From: Lasioglossum baleicum
Taxonomy: Eukaryota; Arthropoda; Insecta; Hymenoptera; Halictidae
Assembly (NCBI RefSeq): GCF_051020765.1
Contig: NW_027469206.1
Coordinates: 1 to 64,000 of the forward strand
Length of the DNA: 64,000 nt
Direction: 5' to 3'
In this document: positions 49,301-63,900 of the stretch, one piece after another
Layout: each line of letters begins with the position of its first letter
Position numbering within the stretch: position 1 is the stretch's first letter
Made by a program: the position numbers and the translations under genes
The notes under the pieces: generated by a model
Databases searched by the model: none
What the model saw: only the letters and a program-made list of their open reading frames with translations
What the model was told of the DNA's origin: nothing

Positions 49301-51971
49301 TGCGTTATGCGTTATGCGTTATGCGTTATGCGTTATGCGTTATGCGTTATGCGTTATGCGTTATGCGTTATGCGTTATGCGTTATGCGTTATGCGTTATG
49401 CGTTATGCGTTAGGCGTTATGCGTTATGCGTTATGCGTTATGCGTTATGCGTTATGCGTTATGCGTTATGCGTTATGCGTTATGCGTTATGCGTTATGCG
49501 TTATGCGTAATGCGTTAAGCGTTATGCGATATGCGTTATGCGTTATGCGTTAATCGTTAAGCGTTATGCGTTATGCGCTATGCGGTATGCGTTATTCGTT
49601 ATGCGTTATGCGTTATGCGTTATGCGTTATGCGTAATGCGTTATGCGTTATGCGTTATGCGTTATGCGTTATGCGTTATGTGTTATGCGTTATGCGTTAT
49701 GCGTTATGCGTTATGCGTTATGCGTTATGCGTTATGCGTTATGCGTTATGCGTTATGCGTTATGCGTTATGCGTTATGCGTTATGCGTTATGCGTTATGC
49801 GTTATGCGTTATGCGTTATGCGTTATGCGTTATGCGTTATGCGTTATGCGTTATGACTTTTGCATTATGCGTTATGCGTTATGCGTTATGCGTTATGCGT
49901 TATGCGTTATGGGCTATGCGTTATGCCTTATGGTTTATACGTTATGCGTTATGCGTTATGCGTTATGAGTTTTGCGTTACGCGTTATGCGTCATGCGTTA
50001 TGCGTTATGCGTTATGCGTTATGCGTTACGCGTTATGCGTTATGCGTTATGCGTTATGCGTTATGCGTTATGCGTTATGCGTTATGCGTTACGCGTTACG
50101 CGTTATGCGTTATGCGTTACGCGTTATGCGTTATGCGTTATGCGTTATGCGTTATGCGTTATGCGTTATGCGTTATGCGTTACGCGTTACGCGTTACGCG
50201 TTATGCGTTATGCGTTATGCGTTACGCGTTATGCGTTATGCATTATGCGTTATGCGTTATGCGTTATGCGTTATGCGTTATGCGTTATGCGTTATGCGTT
50301 ATGCGTTATGCGTTATGCGTTATGCGTTATGCGTTATGCGTTATGCGTTATGCGTTATGCGTTATGCGTTATGCGTTATGCGTTATGCGTTATGCGTTAT
50401 GCGTTATGCGTTATGCGTTATGCGTTATGCGTTATGCGTTATGCGTTATGCGTTATGCGTTATGCGTTATGCGTTATGCGTTATGCGTTATGCGTTATGC
50501 GTTATGCGTTATGCGTTATGCGTTATGCGTTATGCGTTATGCGTTATGCGTTATGCGTTATGCGTTATGCGTTATGCGTTATGCGTTATGCGTTATGCGT
50601 TATGCGTTATGCGTTATGCGTTATGCGTTATGCGTTATGCGTTATGCGTTATGCGTTATGCGTTATGCGTTATGCGTTATGCGTTATGCGTTATGCGTTA
50701 TGCGTTATGCGTTATGCGTTATGCGTTATGCGTTATGCGTTATGCGTTATGCGTTATGCGTTATGCGTTACGCGTTACGCGTTACGCGTTATGCGTTATG
50801 CGTTATGCGTTATGCGTTATGCGTTATGCGTTATGCGTTATGCGTTATGCGTTATGCGTTATGCGTTATGCGTTATGCGTTATGCGTTATGCGTTATGAC
50901 TTTTGCATTATGCGTTATGCGTTATGCGTTATGCGTTATGCGTTATGGGCTATGCGTTATGCCTTATGGTTTATACGTTATGCGTTATGCGTTATGCGTT
51001 ATGCGTTATGGGCTATGCGTTATGCCTTATGGTTTATACGTTATGCGTTATGCGTTATGAGTTTTGCGTTACGCGTTATGCGTTATGCGTTATGCGTTAT
51101 GCGTTATGCGTTATGCGTTATGCGTTACGCGTTATGCGTTATGCGTTATGCGTTATGCGTTATGCGTTATGCGTTATGCGTTATGCGTTATGAGTTTTGC
51201 GTTACGCGTTATGCGTTATGCGTTATGCGTTATGCGTTATGCGTTATGCGTTATGCGTTACGCGTTATGCGTTATGCGTTATGCGTTATGCGTTATGCGT
51301 TATGCGTTATGCGTTATGCGTTATGCGTTATGCGTTATGCGTTATGCGTTATGCGTTATGCGTTATGCGTTATGCGTTATGCGTTATGCGTTATGCGTTA
51401 TGCGTTATGCGTTATGCGTTATGCGTTATGCGTTATGCGTTATGCGTTATGCGTTATGCGTTATGCGTTATGCGTTATGCGTTATGCGTTATGCGTTATG
51501 CGTTATGCGTTATGCGTTATGCGTTATGCGTTATGCGTTATGCGTTATGCGTTATGCGTTATGCGTTATGCGTTATGCGTTATGCGTTATGCGTTATGCG
51601 TTATGCGTTATGCGTTATGCGTTATGCGTTATGCGTTATGCGTTATGCGTTATGCGTTATGCGTTATGCGTTATGCGTTATGCGTTATGCGTTATGCGTT
51701 ATGCGTTATGCGTTATGCGTTATGCGTTATGCGTTATGCGTTACGCGTTATGCGTTATGCGTTATGCGTTATGCGTTACGCGTTACGCGTTATGCGTTAT
51801 GCGTTACGCGTTATGCGTTATGCGTTATGCGTTATGCGTTATGCGTTATGCGTTATGCGTTATGCGTTATGCGTTATGCGTAATGCGTTAAGCGTTATGC
51901 AATATGCGTTATGCGTTATGCGTTAATCGTTAAGCGTTATGCGTTATGCGCTATGCGGTATGCGTTATTCG
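46330..51971. repeat. Array C sub-block 5: last cassette-bearing region
   Basis: Cassettes start at 46330 (13 units, one extra consensus), 47324, 49515 and 51888 (the last in the window). Composite marker modules continue. The TTATGGG-to-TTATACG part is doubled at 49039 and 49102, and again at 50943 and 51006; each doubling is 63 bp (nine heptamers). Confidence 0.85.
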
Positions 51972-54900
51972 TTATGCGTTATGCGTTATGCGTTATGCGT
52001 TATGCGTAATGCGTTATGCGTTATGCGTTATGCGTTATGCGTTATGCGTTATGCGTAATGCGTTATGCGTTATGCGTTATGCGTTATGCGTTATGCGTTA
52101 TGCGTTATGCGTTAAGCGTTACGCGTTACGCGTTACGCGTTACGCGTTACGCGTTATGCGTTATGCGTTATGCGTTAAGCGTTATGCGTTATGCGTTATG
52201 CGTTATGCGTTATGCGTTATGCGTTATGCGTTATGCGTTATGCGTTATGCGTTATGCGTTATGCGTTATGCGTTATGCGTTATGCGTTATGCGTTATGCG
52301 TTATGCGTTATGCGTTATGCGTTATGCGTTATGCGTTATGCGTTATGCGTTATGCGTTATGCGTTATGCGTTATGCGTTATGCGTTATGCGTTATGCGTT
52401 ATGCGTTATGCGTTATGCGTTATGCGTTATGCGTTATGCGTTATGCGTTATGCGTTATGCGTTATGCGTTATGCGTTATGCGTTATGCGTTATGCGTTAT
52501 GCGTTATGCGTTATGCGTTATGCGTTATGCGTTATGCGTTATGCGTTATGCGTTATGACTTTTGCATTATGCGTTATGCGTTATGCGTTATGGGCTATGC
52601 GTTATGCCTTATGGTTTATACGTTATGCGTTATGCGTTATGCGTTATGAGTTTTGCGTTACGCGTTATGCGTTACGCGTTATGCGTTACGCGTTATGCGT
52701 TACGCGTTATGCGTTATGCGTTATGCGTTATGCGTTATGCGTTATGCGTTATGCGTTATGCGTTATGCGTTATGCGTTATGCGTTATGCGTTATGCGTTA
52801 TGCGTTATGCGTTATGCGTTATGCGTTATGCGTTATGCGTTATGCGTTATGCGTTATGCGTTATGCGTTATGCGTTATGCGTTATGCGTTATGCGTTATG
52901 CGTTATGCGTTATGCGTTATGCGTTATGCGTTATGCGTTATGCGTTATGCGTTATGCGTTATGCGTTATGCGTTATGCGTTATGCGTTATGCGTTATGCG
53001 TTATGCGTTATGCGTTATGCGTTATGCGTTATGCGTTATGCGTTATGCGTTATGCGTTATGCGTTATGCGTTATGCGTTATGCGTTATGCGTTATGACTT
53101 TTGCATTATGCGTTATGCGTTATGCGTTATGCGTTATGCGTTATGCGTTATGCGTTATGGGCTATGCGTTATGCCTTATGGTTTATACGTTATGCGTTAT
53201 GCGTTATGCGTTATGAGTTTTGCGTTACGCGTTATGCGTTATGCGTTATGCGTTATGCGTTATGCGTTACGCGTTACGCGTTATGCGTTATGCGTTATGC
53301 GTTATGCGTTATGCGTTATGCGTTATGCGTTATGCGTTATGCGTTATGCGTTATGCGTTATGCGTTATGCGTTATGCGTTATGCGTTATGCGTTATGCGT
53401 TATGCGTTATGCGTTATGCGTTATGCGTTATGCGTTATGCGTTATGCGTTATGCGTTATGCGTTATGCGTTATGCGTTATGCGTTATGCGTTATGCGTTA
53501 TGCGTTATGCGTTATGCGTTATGCGTTATGCGTTATGCGTTATGCGTTATGCGTTATGCGTTATGCGTTATGCGTTATGCGTTATGCGTTATGCGTTATG
53601 CGTTATGCGTTAAGCGTTATGCGTTATGCGTTATGCGTTATGCGTTACGCGTTATGCGTTATGCGTTACGCGTTACGCGTTACGCGTTACGCGTTACGCG
53701 TTAGGCGTTATGCGTTATGCGTTATGCGTTATGCGTTATGCGTTATGCGTTATGCGTTATGCGTTATGCGTTATGCGTTACGCGTTATGCGTTATGCGTT
53801 ATGCGTTATGCGTTATGCGTTATGCGTTATGCGTTATGCGTTACGCGTTACGCGTTACGCGTTATGCGTTATGCGTTATGCGTTACGCGTTATGCGTTAT
53901 GCGTTATGCGTTATGCGTTATGCGTTAGGCGTTATGCGTTATGCGTTATGCGTTACGCGTTATGCGTTATGCGTTATGCGTTATGCGTTATGCGTTATGC
54001 GTTATGCGTTATGCGTTATGCGTTATGCGTTATGCGTTATGCGTTATGCGTTATGCGTTATGCGTTATGCGTTATGCGTTATGCGTTATGCGTTATGCGT
54101 TATGCGTTATGCGTTATGCGTTATGCGTTATGCGTTATGCGTTATGCGTTATGCGTTATGCGTTATGCGTTATGCGTTATGCGTTATGCGTTATGCGTTA
54201 TGCGTTATGCGTTATGCGTTATGCGTTATGCGTTATGCGTTATGCGTTATGCGTTATGCGTTATGCGTTATGCGTTATGCGTTATGCGTTATGCGTTATG
54301 CGTTATGCGTTATGCGTTATGCGTTATGCGTTATGCGTTATGCGTTATGCGTTATGACTTTTGCATTATGCGTTATGCGTTATGCGTTATGCGTTATGCG
54401 TTATGCGTTATGCGTTATGCGTTATGCGTTATGCGTTATGCGTTATGGGCTATGCGTTATGCCTTATGGTTTATACGTTATGCGTTATGCGTTATGCGTT
54501 ATGAGTTTTGCGTTACGCGTTATGCGTTATGCGTTATGCGTTACGCGTTATGCGTTACGCGTTACGCGTTATGCGTTATGCGTTATGCGTTATGCGTTAT
54601 GCGTTATGCGTTATGCGTTATGCGTTATGCGTTATGCGTTATGCGTTATGCGTTATGCGTTATGCGTTATGCGTTATGCGTTATGCGTTATGCGTTATGC
54701 GTTATGCGTTATGCGTTATGCGTTATGCGTTATGCGTTATGCGTTATGCGTTATGCGTTATGCGTTATGCGTTATGCGTTATGCGTTATGCGTTATGCGT
54801 TATGCGTTATGCGTTATGCGTTATGCGTTATGCGTTATGCGTTATGCGTTATGCGTTATGCGTTATGCGTTACGCGTTATGCGTTACGCGTTACGCGTTA

Positions 54901-57900
54901 CGCGTTACGCGTTACGCGTTACGCGTTACGCGTTATGCGTTATGCGTTATGCGTTATGCGTTATGCGTTATGCGTTATGCGTTATGCGTTATGCGTTATG
55001 CGTTATGCGTTACGCGTTATGCGTTATGCGTTATGCGTTATGCGTTATGCGTTATGCGTTATGCGTTACGCGTTACGCGTTACGCGTTATGCGTTACGCG
55101 TTATGCGTTATGCGTTATGCGTTATGCGTTATGCGTTATGCGTTATGCGTTATGCGTTATGCGTTATGCGTTATGCGTTATGCGTTATGCGTTATGCGTT
55201 ATGCGTTATGCGTTATGCGTTATGCGTTATGCGTTATGCGTTATGACTTTTGCATTATGCGTTATGCGTCATGCGTTATGCGTTATGCGTTATGCGTTAT
55301 GCGTTATGGGCTATGCGTTATGCCTTATGGTTTATACGTTATGCGTTATGCGTTATGCGTTATGAGTTTTGCGTTACGCGTTATGCGTTATGCGTTATGC
55401 GTTATGCGTTATGCGTTATGCGTTATGCGTTATGCGTTATGCGTTATGCGTTATGCGTTATGCGTTATGCGTTATGCGTTATGCGTTATGCGTTATGCGT
55501 TATGCGTTATGCGTTATGCGTTATGCGTTATGCGTTATGCGTTATGCGTTATGCGTTATGCGTTATGCGTTATGCGTTATGCGTTATGCGTTATGCGTTA
55601 TGCGTTATGCGTTATGCGTTACGCGTTACGCGTTATGCGTTATGCGTTATGCGTTATGCGTTATGCGTTATGCGTTATGCGTTATGCGTTATGCGTTATG
55701 CGTTATGCGTTATGCGTTATGCGTTATGCGTTATGCGTTATGCGTTACGCGTTATGCGTTATGCGTTATGCGTTATGCGTTATGCGTTATGCGTTATGCG
55801 TTATGCGTTATGCGTTATGCGTTATGCGTTATGCGTTATGCGTTATGCGTTATGACTTTTGCATTATGCGTTATGCGTTATGCGTTATGCGTTATGCGTT
55901 ATGGGCTATGCGTTATGCCTTATGGTTTATACGTTATGCGTTATGCGTTATGCGTTATGCGTTATGGGCTATGCGTTATGCCTTATGGTTTATACGTTAT
56001 GCGTTATGCGTTATGCGTTATGAGTTTTGCGTTACGCGTTATGCGTTATGCGTTATGCGTTATGCGTTATGCGTTATGCGTTATGCGTTATGACTTTTGC
56101 ATTATGCGTTATGCGTTATGCGTTATGCGTTATGCGTTATGCGTTATGCGTTATGCGTTATGCGTTATGCGTTATGCGTTATGCGTTATGCGTTATGGGC
56201 TATGCGTTATGCCTTATGGTTTATACGTTATGCGTTATGCGTTATGCGTTATGAGTTTTGCGTTACGCGTTATGCGTTATGCGTTACGCGTTATGCGTTA
56301 CGCGTTACGCGTTATGCGTTATGCGTTATGCGTTATGCGTTATGCGTTATGCGTTATGCGTTATGCGTTATGCGTTATGCGTTATGCGTTATGCGTTATG
56401 CGTTATGCGTTATGCGTTATGCGTTATGCGTTATGCGTTATGCGTTATGCGTTATGCGTTATGCGTTATGCGTTATGCGTTATGCGTTATGCGTTATGCG
56501 TTATGCGTTATGCGTTATGCGTTATGCGTTATGCGTTATGCGTTATGCGTTATGCGTTATGCGTTATGCGTTATGCGTTATGCGTTATGCGTTATGCGTT
56601 ATGCGTTATGCGTTATGCGTTATGCGTTACGCGTTACGCGTTACGCGTTACGCGTTACGCGTTATGCGTTACGCGTTATGCGTTATGCGTTATGCGTTAT
56701 GCGTTATCCGTTATGCGTTATGCGTTATGCGTTATGCGTTATGCGTTATGCGTTATGCGTTATGCGTTATGCGTTATGCGTTATGCGTTATGCGTTATGC
56801 GTTATGCGTTATGCGTTATGCGTTATGCGTTATGCGTTATGCGTTATGCGTTATGCGTTATGACTTTTGCATTATGCGTTATGCGTCATGCGTTATGCGT
56901 TATGCGTTATGCGTTATGCGTTATGGGCTATGCGTTATGCCTTATGGTTTATACGTTATGCGTTATGCGTTATGCGTTATGCGTTATGCGTTATGCGTTA
57001 TGCGTTATGCGTTATGCGTTATGCGTTATGCGTTATGCGTTACGCGTTACGCGTTACGCGTTATGCGTTATGCGTTATGCGTTATGCGTTATGCGTTATG
57101 CGTTATGCGTTATGCGTTATGCGTTATGCGTTATGCGTTATGCGTTACGCGTTATGCGTTATGCGTTATGCGTTATGCGTTATGCGTTATGCGTTATGCG
57201 TTATGCGTTATGCGTTATGCGTTATGCGTTATGCGTTATGCGTTATGCGTTATGCGTTATGCGTTACGCGTTACGCGTTACGCGTTACGCGTTATGCGTT
57301 ATGCGTTATGCGTTATGCGTTATGCGTTATGCGTTATGCGTTATGCGTTATGCGTTATGCGTTACGCGTTATGCGTTATGCGTTATGCGTTATGCGTTAT
57401 GCGTTATGCGTTATGCGTTATGCGTTATGCATTATGCGTTATGCGTTATGCGTTATGCGTTATGCGTTATGCGTTATGCGTTATGCGTTATGCGTTATGC
57501 GTTATGCGTTATGCGTTATGCGTTATGCGTTATGCGTTGTGCGTTATGCGTTATGCGTTATGCGTTATGCGTTATCCGTTATGCGTTATGCGTTATGCGT
57601 TATGCGTTATGCGTTATGCGTTATGCGTTATGCGTTATGCGTTATGCGTTATGCGTTATGCGTTATGCGTTATGCGTTATGCGTTATGCGTTATGCGTTA
57701 TGCGTTATGACTTTTGCATTATGCGTTATGCGTCATGCGTTATGCGTTATGCGTTATGCGTTATGCGTTATGGGCTATGCGTTATGCCTTATGGTTTATA
57801 CGTTATGCGTTATGCGTTATGCGTTATGAGTTTTGCGTTACGCGTTATGCGTTATGCGTTATGCGTTATGCGTTATGCGTTATGCGTTATGCGTTATGCG

Positions 57901-60900
57901 TTATGCGTTATGCGTTATGCGTTATGCGTTATGCGTTATGCGTTATGCGTTATGCGTTATGCGTTATGCGTTATGCGTTATGCGTTATGCGTTATGCGTT
58001 ATGCGTTATGCGTTATGCGTTATGCGTTATGCGTTATGCGTTATGCGTTATGCGTTATGCGTTACGCGTTACGCGTTACGCGTTATGCGTTATGCGTTAT
58101 GCGTTATGCGTTATGCGTTATGCGTTATGCGTTATGCGTTATGCGTTATGCGTTATGCGTTATGCGTTATGCGTTATGCGTTATGCGTTATGCGTTATGC
58201 GTTACGCGTTATGCGTTATGCGTTATGCGTTATGCGTTATGCGTTATGCGTTATGCGTTATGCGTTATGCGTTATGCGTTATGCGTTATGCGTTATGCGT
58301 TATGACTTTTGCATTATGCCTTATGCGTTATGCGTTATGCGTTATGCGTTATGGGCTATGCGTTATGCCTTATGGTTTATACGTTATGCGTTATGCGTTA
58401 TGCGTTATGCGTTATGGGCTATGCGTTATGCCTTATGGTTTATACGTTATGCGTTATGCGTTATGCGTTATGAGTTTTGCGTTACGCGTTATGCGTTATG
58501 CGTTATGCGTTATGCGTTATGCGTTATGCGTTATGCGTTACGCGTTATGCGTTATGCGTTATGCGTTATGCGTTATGCGTTATGCGTTATGCGTTATGCG
58601 TTATGCGTTATGCGTTATGCGTTATGCGTTATGCGTTATGCGTTATGCGTTATGCGTTATGCGTTATGCGTTATGGGCTATGCGTTATGCCTTATGGTTT
58701 ATACGTTATGCGTTATGCGTTATGCGTTATGAGTTTTGCGTTACGCGTTATGCGTTATGCGTTACGCGTTATGCGTTACGCGTTACGCGTTATGCGTTAT
58801 GCGTTATGCGTTATGCGTTATGCGTTATGCGTTATGCGTTATGACTTTTGCATTATGCGTTATGCGTTATGCGTTATGCGTTATGCGTTATGCGTTATGC
58901 GTTATGCGTTATGCGTTATGCGTTATGCGTTATGCGTTATGCGTTATGGGCTATGCGTTATGCCTTATGGTTTATACGTTATGCGTTATGCGTTATGCGT
59001 TATGAGTTTTGCGTTACGCGTTATGCGTTATGCGTTACGCGTTATGCGTTACGCGTTACGCGTTATGCGTTATGCGTTATGCGTTATGCGTTATGCGTTA
59101 TGCGTTATGCGTTATGCGTTATGCGTTATGCGTTATGCGTTATGCGTTATGCGTTATGCGTTATGCGTTATGCGTTATGCGTTATGCGTTATGCGTTATG
59201 CGTTATGCGTTATGCGTTATGCGTTATGCGTTATGCGTTATGCGTTATGCGTTATGCGTTATGCGTTATGCGTTATGCGTTATGCGTTATGCGTTATGCG
59301 TTATGCGTTATGCGTTATGCGTTATGCGTTATGCGTTATGCGTTATGCGTTATGCGTTATGCGTTATGCGTTATGCGTTATGCGTTATGCGTTATGCGTT
59401 ATGCGTTACGCGTTACGCGTTACGCGTTACGCGTTACGCGTTATGCGTTACGCGTTATGCGTTATGCGTTATGCGTTATGCGTTATGCGTTATGCGTTAT
59501 GCGTTATGCGTTATGCGTTATGCGTTATGCGTTATGCGTTATGCGTTATGCGTTATGCGTTATGCGTTATGCGTTATGCGTTATGCGTTATGCGTTATGC
59601 GTTATGCGTTATGCGTTATGCGTTATGCGTTATGCGTTATGCGTTATGACTTTTGCATTATGCGTTATGCGTCATGCGTTATGCGTTATGCGTTATGCGT
59701 TATGCGTTATGGGCTATGCGTTATGCCTTATGGTTTATACGTTATGCGTTATGCGTTATGCGTTATGCGTTATGCGTTATGCGTTATGCGTTATGCGTTA
59801 TGCGTTATGCGTTATGCGTTATGCGTTACGCGTTACGCGTTACGCGTTATGCGTTATGCGTTATGCGTTATGCGTTATGCGTTATGCGTTATGCGTTATG
59901 CGTTATGCGTTATGCGTTATGCGTTATGCGTTACGCGTTATGCGTTATGCGTTATGCGTTATGCGTTATGCGTTATGCGTTATGCGTTATGCGTTATGCG
60001 TTATGCGTTATGCGTTATGCGTTATGCGTTATGCGTTATGCGTTATGCGTTACGCGTTACGCGTTACGCGTTACGCGTTATGCGTTATGCGTTATGCGTT
60101 ATGCGTTATGCGTTATGCGTTATGCGTTATGCGTTATGCGTTATGCGTTACGCGTTATGCGTTATGCGTTATGCGTTATGCGTTATGCGTTATGCGTTAT
60201 GCGTTATGCGTTATGCATTATGCGTTATGCGTTATGCGTTATGCGTTATGCGTTATGCGTTATGCGTTATGCGTTATGCGTTATGCGTTATGCGTTATGC
60301 GTTATGCGTTATGCGTTGTGCGTTATGCGTTATGCGTTATGCGTTATGCGTTATCCGTTATGCGTTATGCGTTATGCGTTATGCGTTATGCGTTATGCGT
60401 TATGCGTTATGCGTTATGCGTTATGCGTTATGCGTTATGCGTTATGCGTTATGCGTTATGCGTTATGCGTTATGCGTTATGCGTTATGCGTTATGACTTT
60501 TGCATTATGCGTTATGCGTCATGCGTTATGCGTTATGCGTTATGCGTTATGCGTTATGGGCTATGCGTTATGCCTTATGGTTTATACGTTATGCGTTATG
60601 CGTTATGCGTTATGAGTTTTGCGTTACGCGTTATGCGTTATGCGTTATGCGTTATGCGTTATGCGTTATGCGTTATGCGTTATGCGTTATGCGTTATGCG
60701 TTATGCGTTATGCGTTATGCGTTATGCGTTATGCGTTATGCGTTATGCGTTATGCGTTATGCGTTATGCGTTATGCGTTATGCGTTATGCGTTATGCGTT
60801 ATGCGTTATGCGTTATGCGTTATGCGTTATGCGTTATGCGTTATGCGTTATGCGTTATGCGTTACGCGTTACGCGTTATGCGTTATGCGTTATGCGTTAT

Positions 60901-63900
60901 GCGTTATGCGTTATGCGTTATGCGTTATGCGTTATGCGTTATGCGTTATGCGTTATGCGTTATGCGTTATGCGTTATGCGTTATGCGTTATGCGTTACGC
61001 GTTATGCGTTATGCGTTATGCGTTATGCGTTATGCGTTATGCGTTATGCGTTATGCGTTATGCGTTATGCGTTATGCGTTATGCGTTATGCGTTATGACT
61101 TTTGCATTATGCGTTATGCGTTATGCGTTATGCGTTATGCGTTATGGGCTATGCGTTATGCCTTATGGTTTATACGTTATGCGTTATGCGTTATGCGTTA
61201 TGCGTTATGGGCTATGCGTTATGCCTTATGGTTTATACGTTATGCGTTATGCGTTATGCGTTATGAGTTTTGCGTTACGCGTTATGCGTTATGCGTTATG
61301 CGTTATGCGTTATGCGTTATGCGTTATGCGTTACGCGTTATGCGTTATGCGTTATGCGTTATGCGTTATGCGTTATGCGTTATGCGTTATGCGTTATGCG
61401 TTATGCGTTATGCGTTATGCGTTATGCGTTATGCGTTATGCGTTATGCGTTATGCGTTATGCGTTATGCGTTACGCGTTACGCGTTACGCGTTACGCGTT
61501 ATGCGTTATGCGTTATGCGTTATGCGTTATGCGTTATGCGTTATGCGTTATGCGTTATGCGTTATGCGTTATGCGTTATGCGTTATGCGTTATGCGTTAT
61601 GCGTTATGCGTTATGCGTTATGCGTTATGCGTTATGCGTTATGCGTTATGCGTTATGCGTTATGCGTTATGCGTTATGCGTTATGCGTTATGCGTTATGC
61701 GTTATGCGTTATGCGTTATGCGTTATGCGTTATGCGTTATGACTTTTGCATTATGCGTTATGCGTTATGCGTTATGCGTTATGCGTTATGCGTTATGCGT
61801 TATGCGTTATGCGTTATGCGTTATGCGTTATGGGCTATGCGTTATGCCTTATGGTTTATACGTTATGCGTTATGCGTTATGCGTTATGAGTTTTGCGTTA
61901 CGCGTTATGCGTTATGCGTTACGCGTTATGCGTTACGCGTTACGCGTTATGCGTTATGCGTTATGCGTTATGCGTTATGCGTTATGCGTTATGCGTTATG
62001 CGTTATGCGTTATGCGTTATGCGTTATGCGTTATGCGTTATGCGTTATGCGTTATGCGTTATGCGTTATGCGTTATGCGTTATGCGTTATGCGTTATGCG
62101 TTATGCGTTATGCGTTATGCGTTATGCGTTATGCGTTATGCGTTATGCGTTATGCGTTATGCGTTATGCGTTATGCGTTATGCGTTATGCGTTATGCGTT
62201 ATGCGTTATGCGTTATGCGTTATGCGTTATGCGTTATGCGTTATGCGTTATGCGTTATGCGTTATGCGTTATGCGTTATGCGTTACGCGTTACGCGTTAC
62301 GCGTTACGCGTTACGCGTTACGCGTTACGCGTTATGCGTTATGCGTTATGCGTTATGCGTTATGCGTTATGCGTTATGCGTTATGCGTTATGCGTTATGC
62401 GTTATGCGTTACGCGTTATGCGTTATGCGTTATGCGTTATGCGTTATGCGTTATGCGTTACGCGTTACGCGTTACGCGTTATGCGTTACGCGTTATGCGT
62501 TATGCGTTATGCGTTATGCGTTATGCGTTATGCGTTATGCGTTATGCGTTATGCGTTATGCGTTATGCGTTATGCGTTATGCGTTATGCGTTATGCGTTA
62601 TGCGTTATGCGTTATGCGTTATGCGTTATGCGTTATGACTTTTGCATTATGCGTTATGCGTCATGCGTTATGCGTTATGCGTTATGCGTTATGCGTTATG
62701 CGTTATGGGCTATGCGTTATGCCTTATGGTTTATACGTTATGCGTTATGCGTTATGCGTTATGAGTTTTGCGTTACGCGTTATGCGTTATGCGTTATGCG
62801 TTATGCGTTATGCGTTATGCGTTATGCGTTATGCGTTATGCGTTATGCGTTATGCGTTATGCGTTATGCGTTATGCGTTATGCGTTATGCGTTATGCGTT
62901 ATGCGTTATGCGTTATGCGTTATGCGTTATGCGTTATGCGTTATGCGTTATGCGTTATGCGTTACGCGTTACGCGTTACGCGTTACGCGTTACGCGTTAT
63001 GCGTTACGCGTTATGCGTTATGCGTTATGCGTTATGCGTTATGCGTTATGCGTTATGCGTTATGCGTTATGCGTTATGCGTTATGCGTTATGCGTTATGC
63101 GTTATGCGTTATGCGTTATGCGTTATGCGTTATGCGTTATGCGTTATGCGTTATGCGTTATGCGTTATGCGTTATGCGTTATGCGTTATGACTTTTGCAT
63201 TATGCGTTATGCGTCATGCGTTATGCGTTATGCGTTATGCGTTATGCGTTATGGGCTATGCGTTATGCCTTATGGTTTATACGTTATGCGTTATGCGTTA
63301 TGCGTTATGCGTTATGCGTTATGCGTTATGCGTTATGCGTTATGCGTTATGCGTTATGCGTTACGCGTTACGCGTTACGCGTTATGCGTTATGCGTTATG
63401 CGTTATGCGTTATGCGTTATGCGTTATGCGTTATGCGTTATGCGTTATGCGTTATGCGTTATGCGTTACGCGTTATGCGTTATGCGTTATGCGTTATGCG
63501 TTATGCGTTATGCGTTATGCGTTATGCGTTATGCGTTATGCGTTATGCGTTATGCGTTATGCGTTATGCGTTATGCGTTACGCGTTACGCGTTACGCGTT
63601 ACGCGTTATGCGTTATGCGTTATGCGTTATGCGTTATGCGTTATGCGTTATGCGTTATGCGTTATGCGTTATGCGTTACGCGTTATGCGTTATGCGTTAT
63701 GCGTTATGCGTTATGCGTTATGCGTTATGCGTTATGCGTTATGCATTATGCGTTATGCGTTATGCGTTATGCGTTATGCGTTATGCGTTATGCGTTATGC
63801 GTTATGCGTTATGCGTTATGCGTTATGCGTTATGCGTTATGCGTTGTGCGTTATGCGTTATGCGTTATGCGTTATGCGTTATCCGTTATGCGTTATGCGT

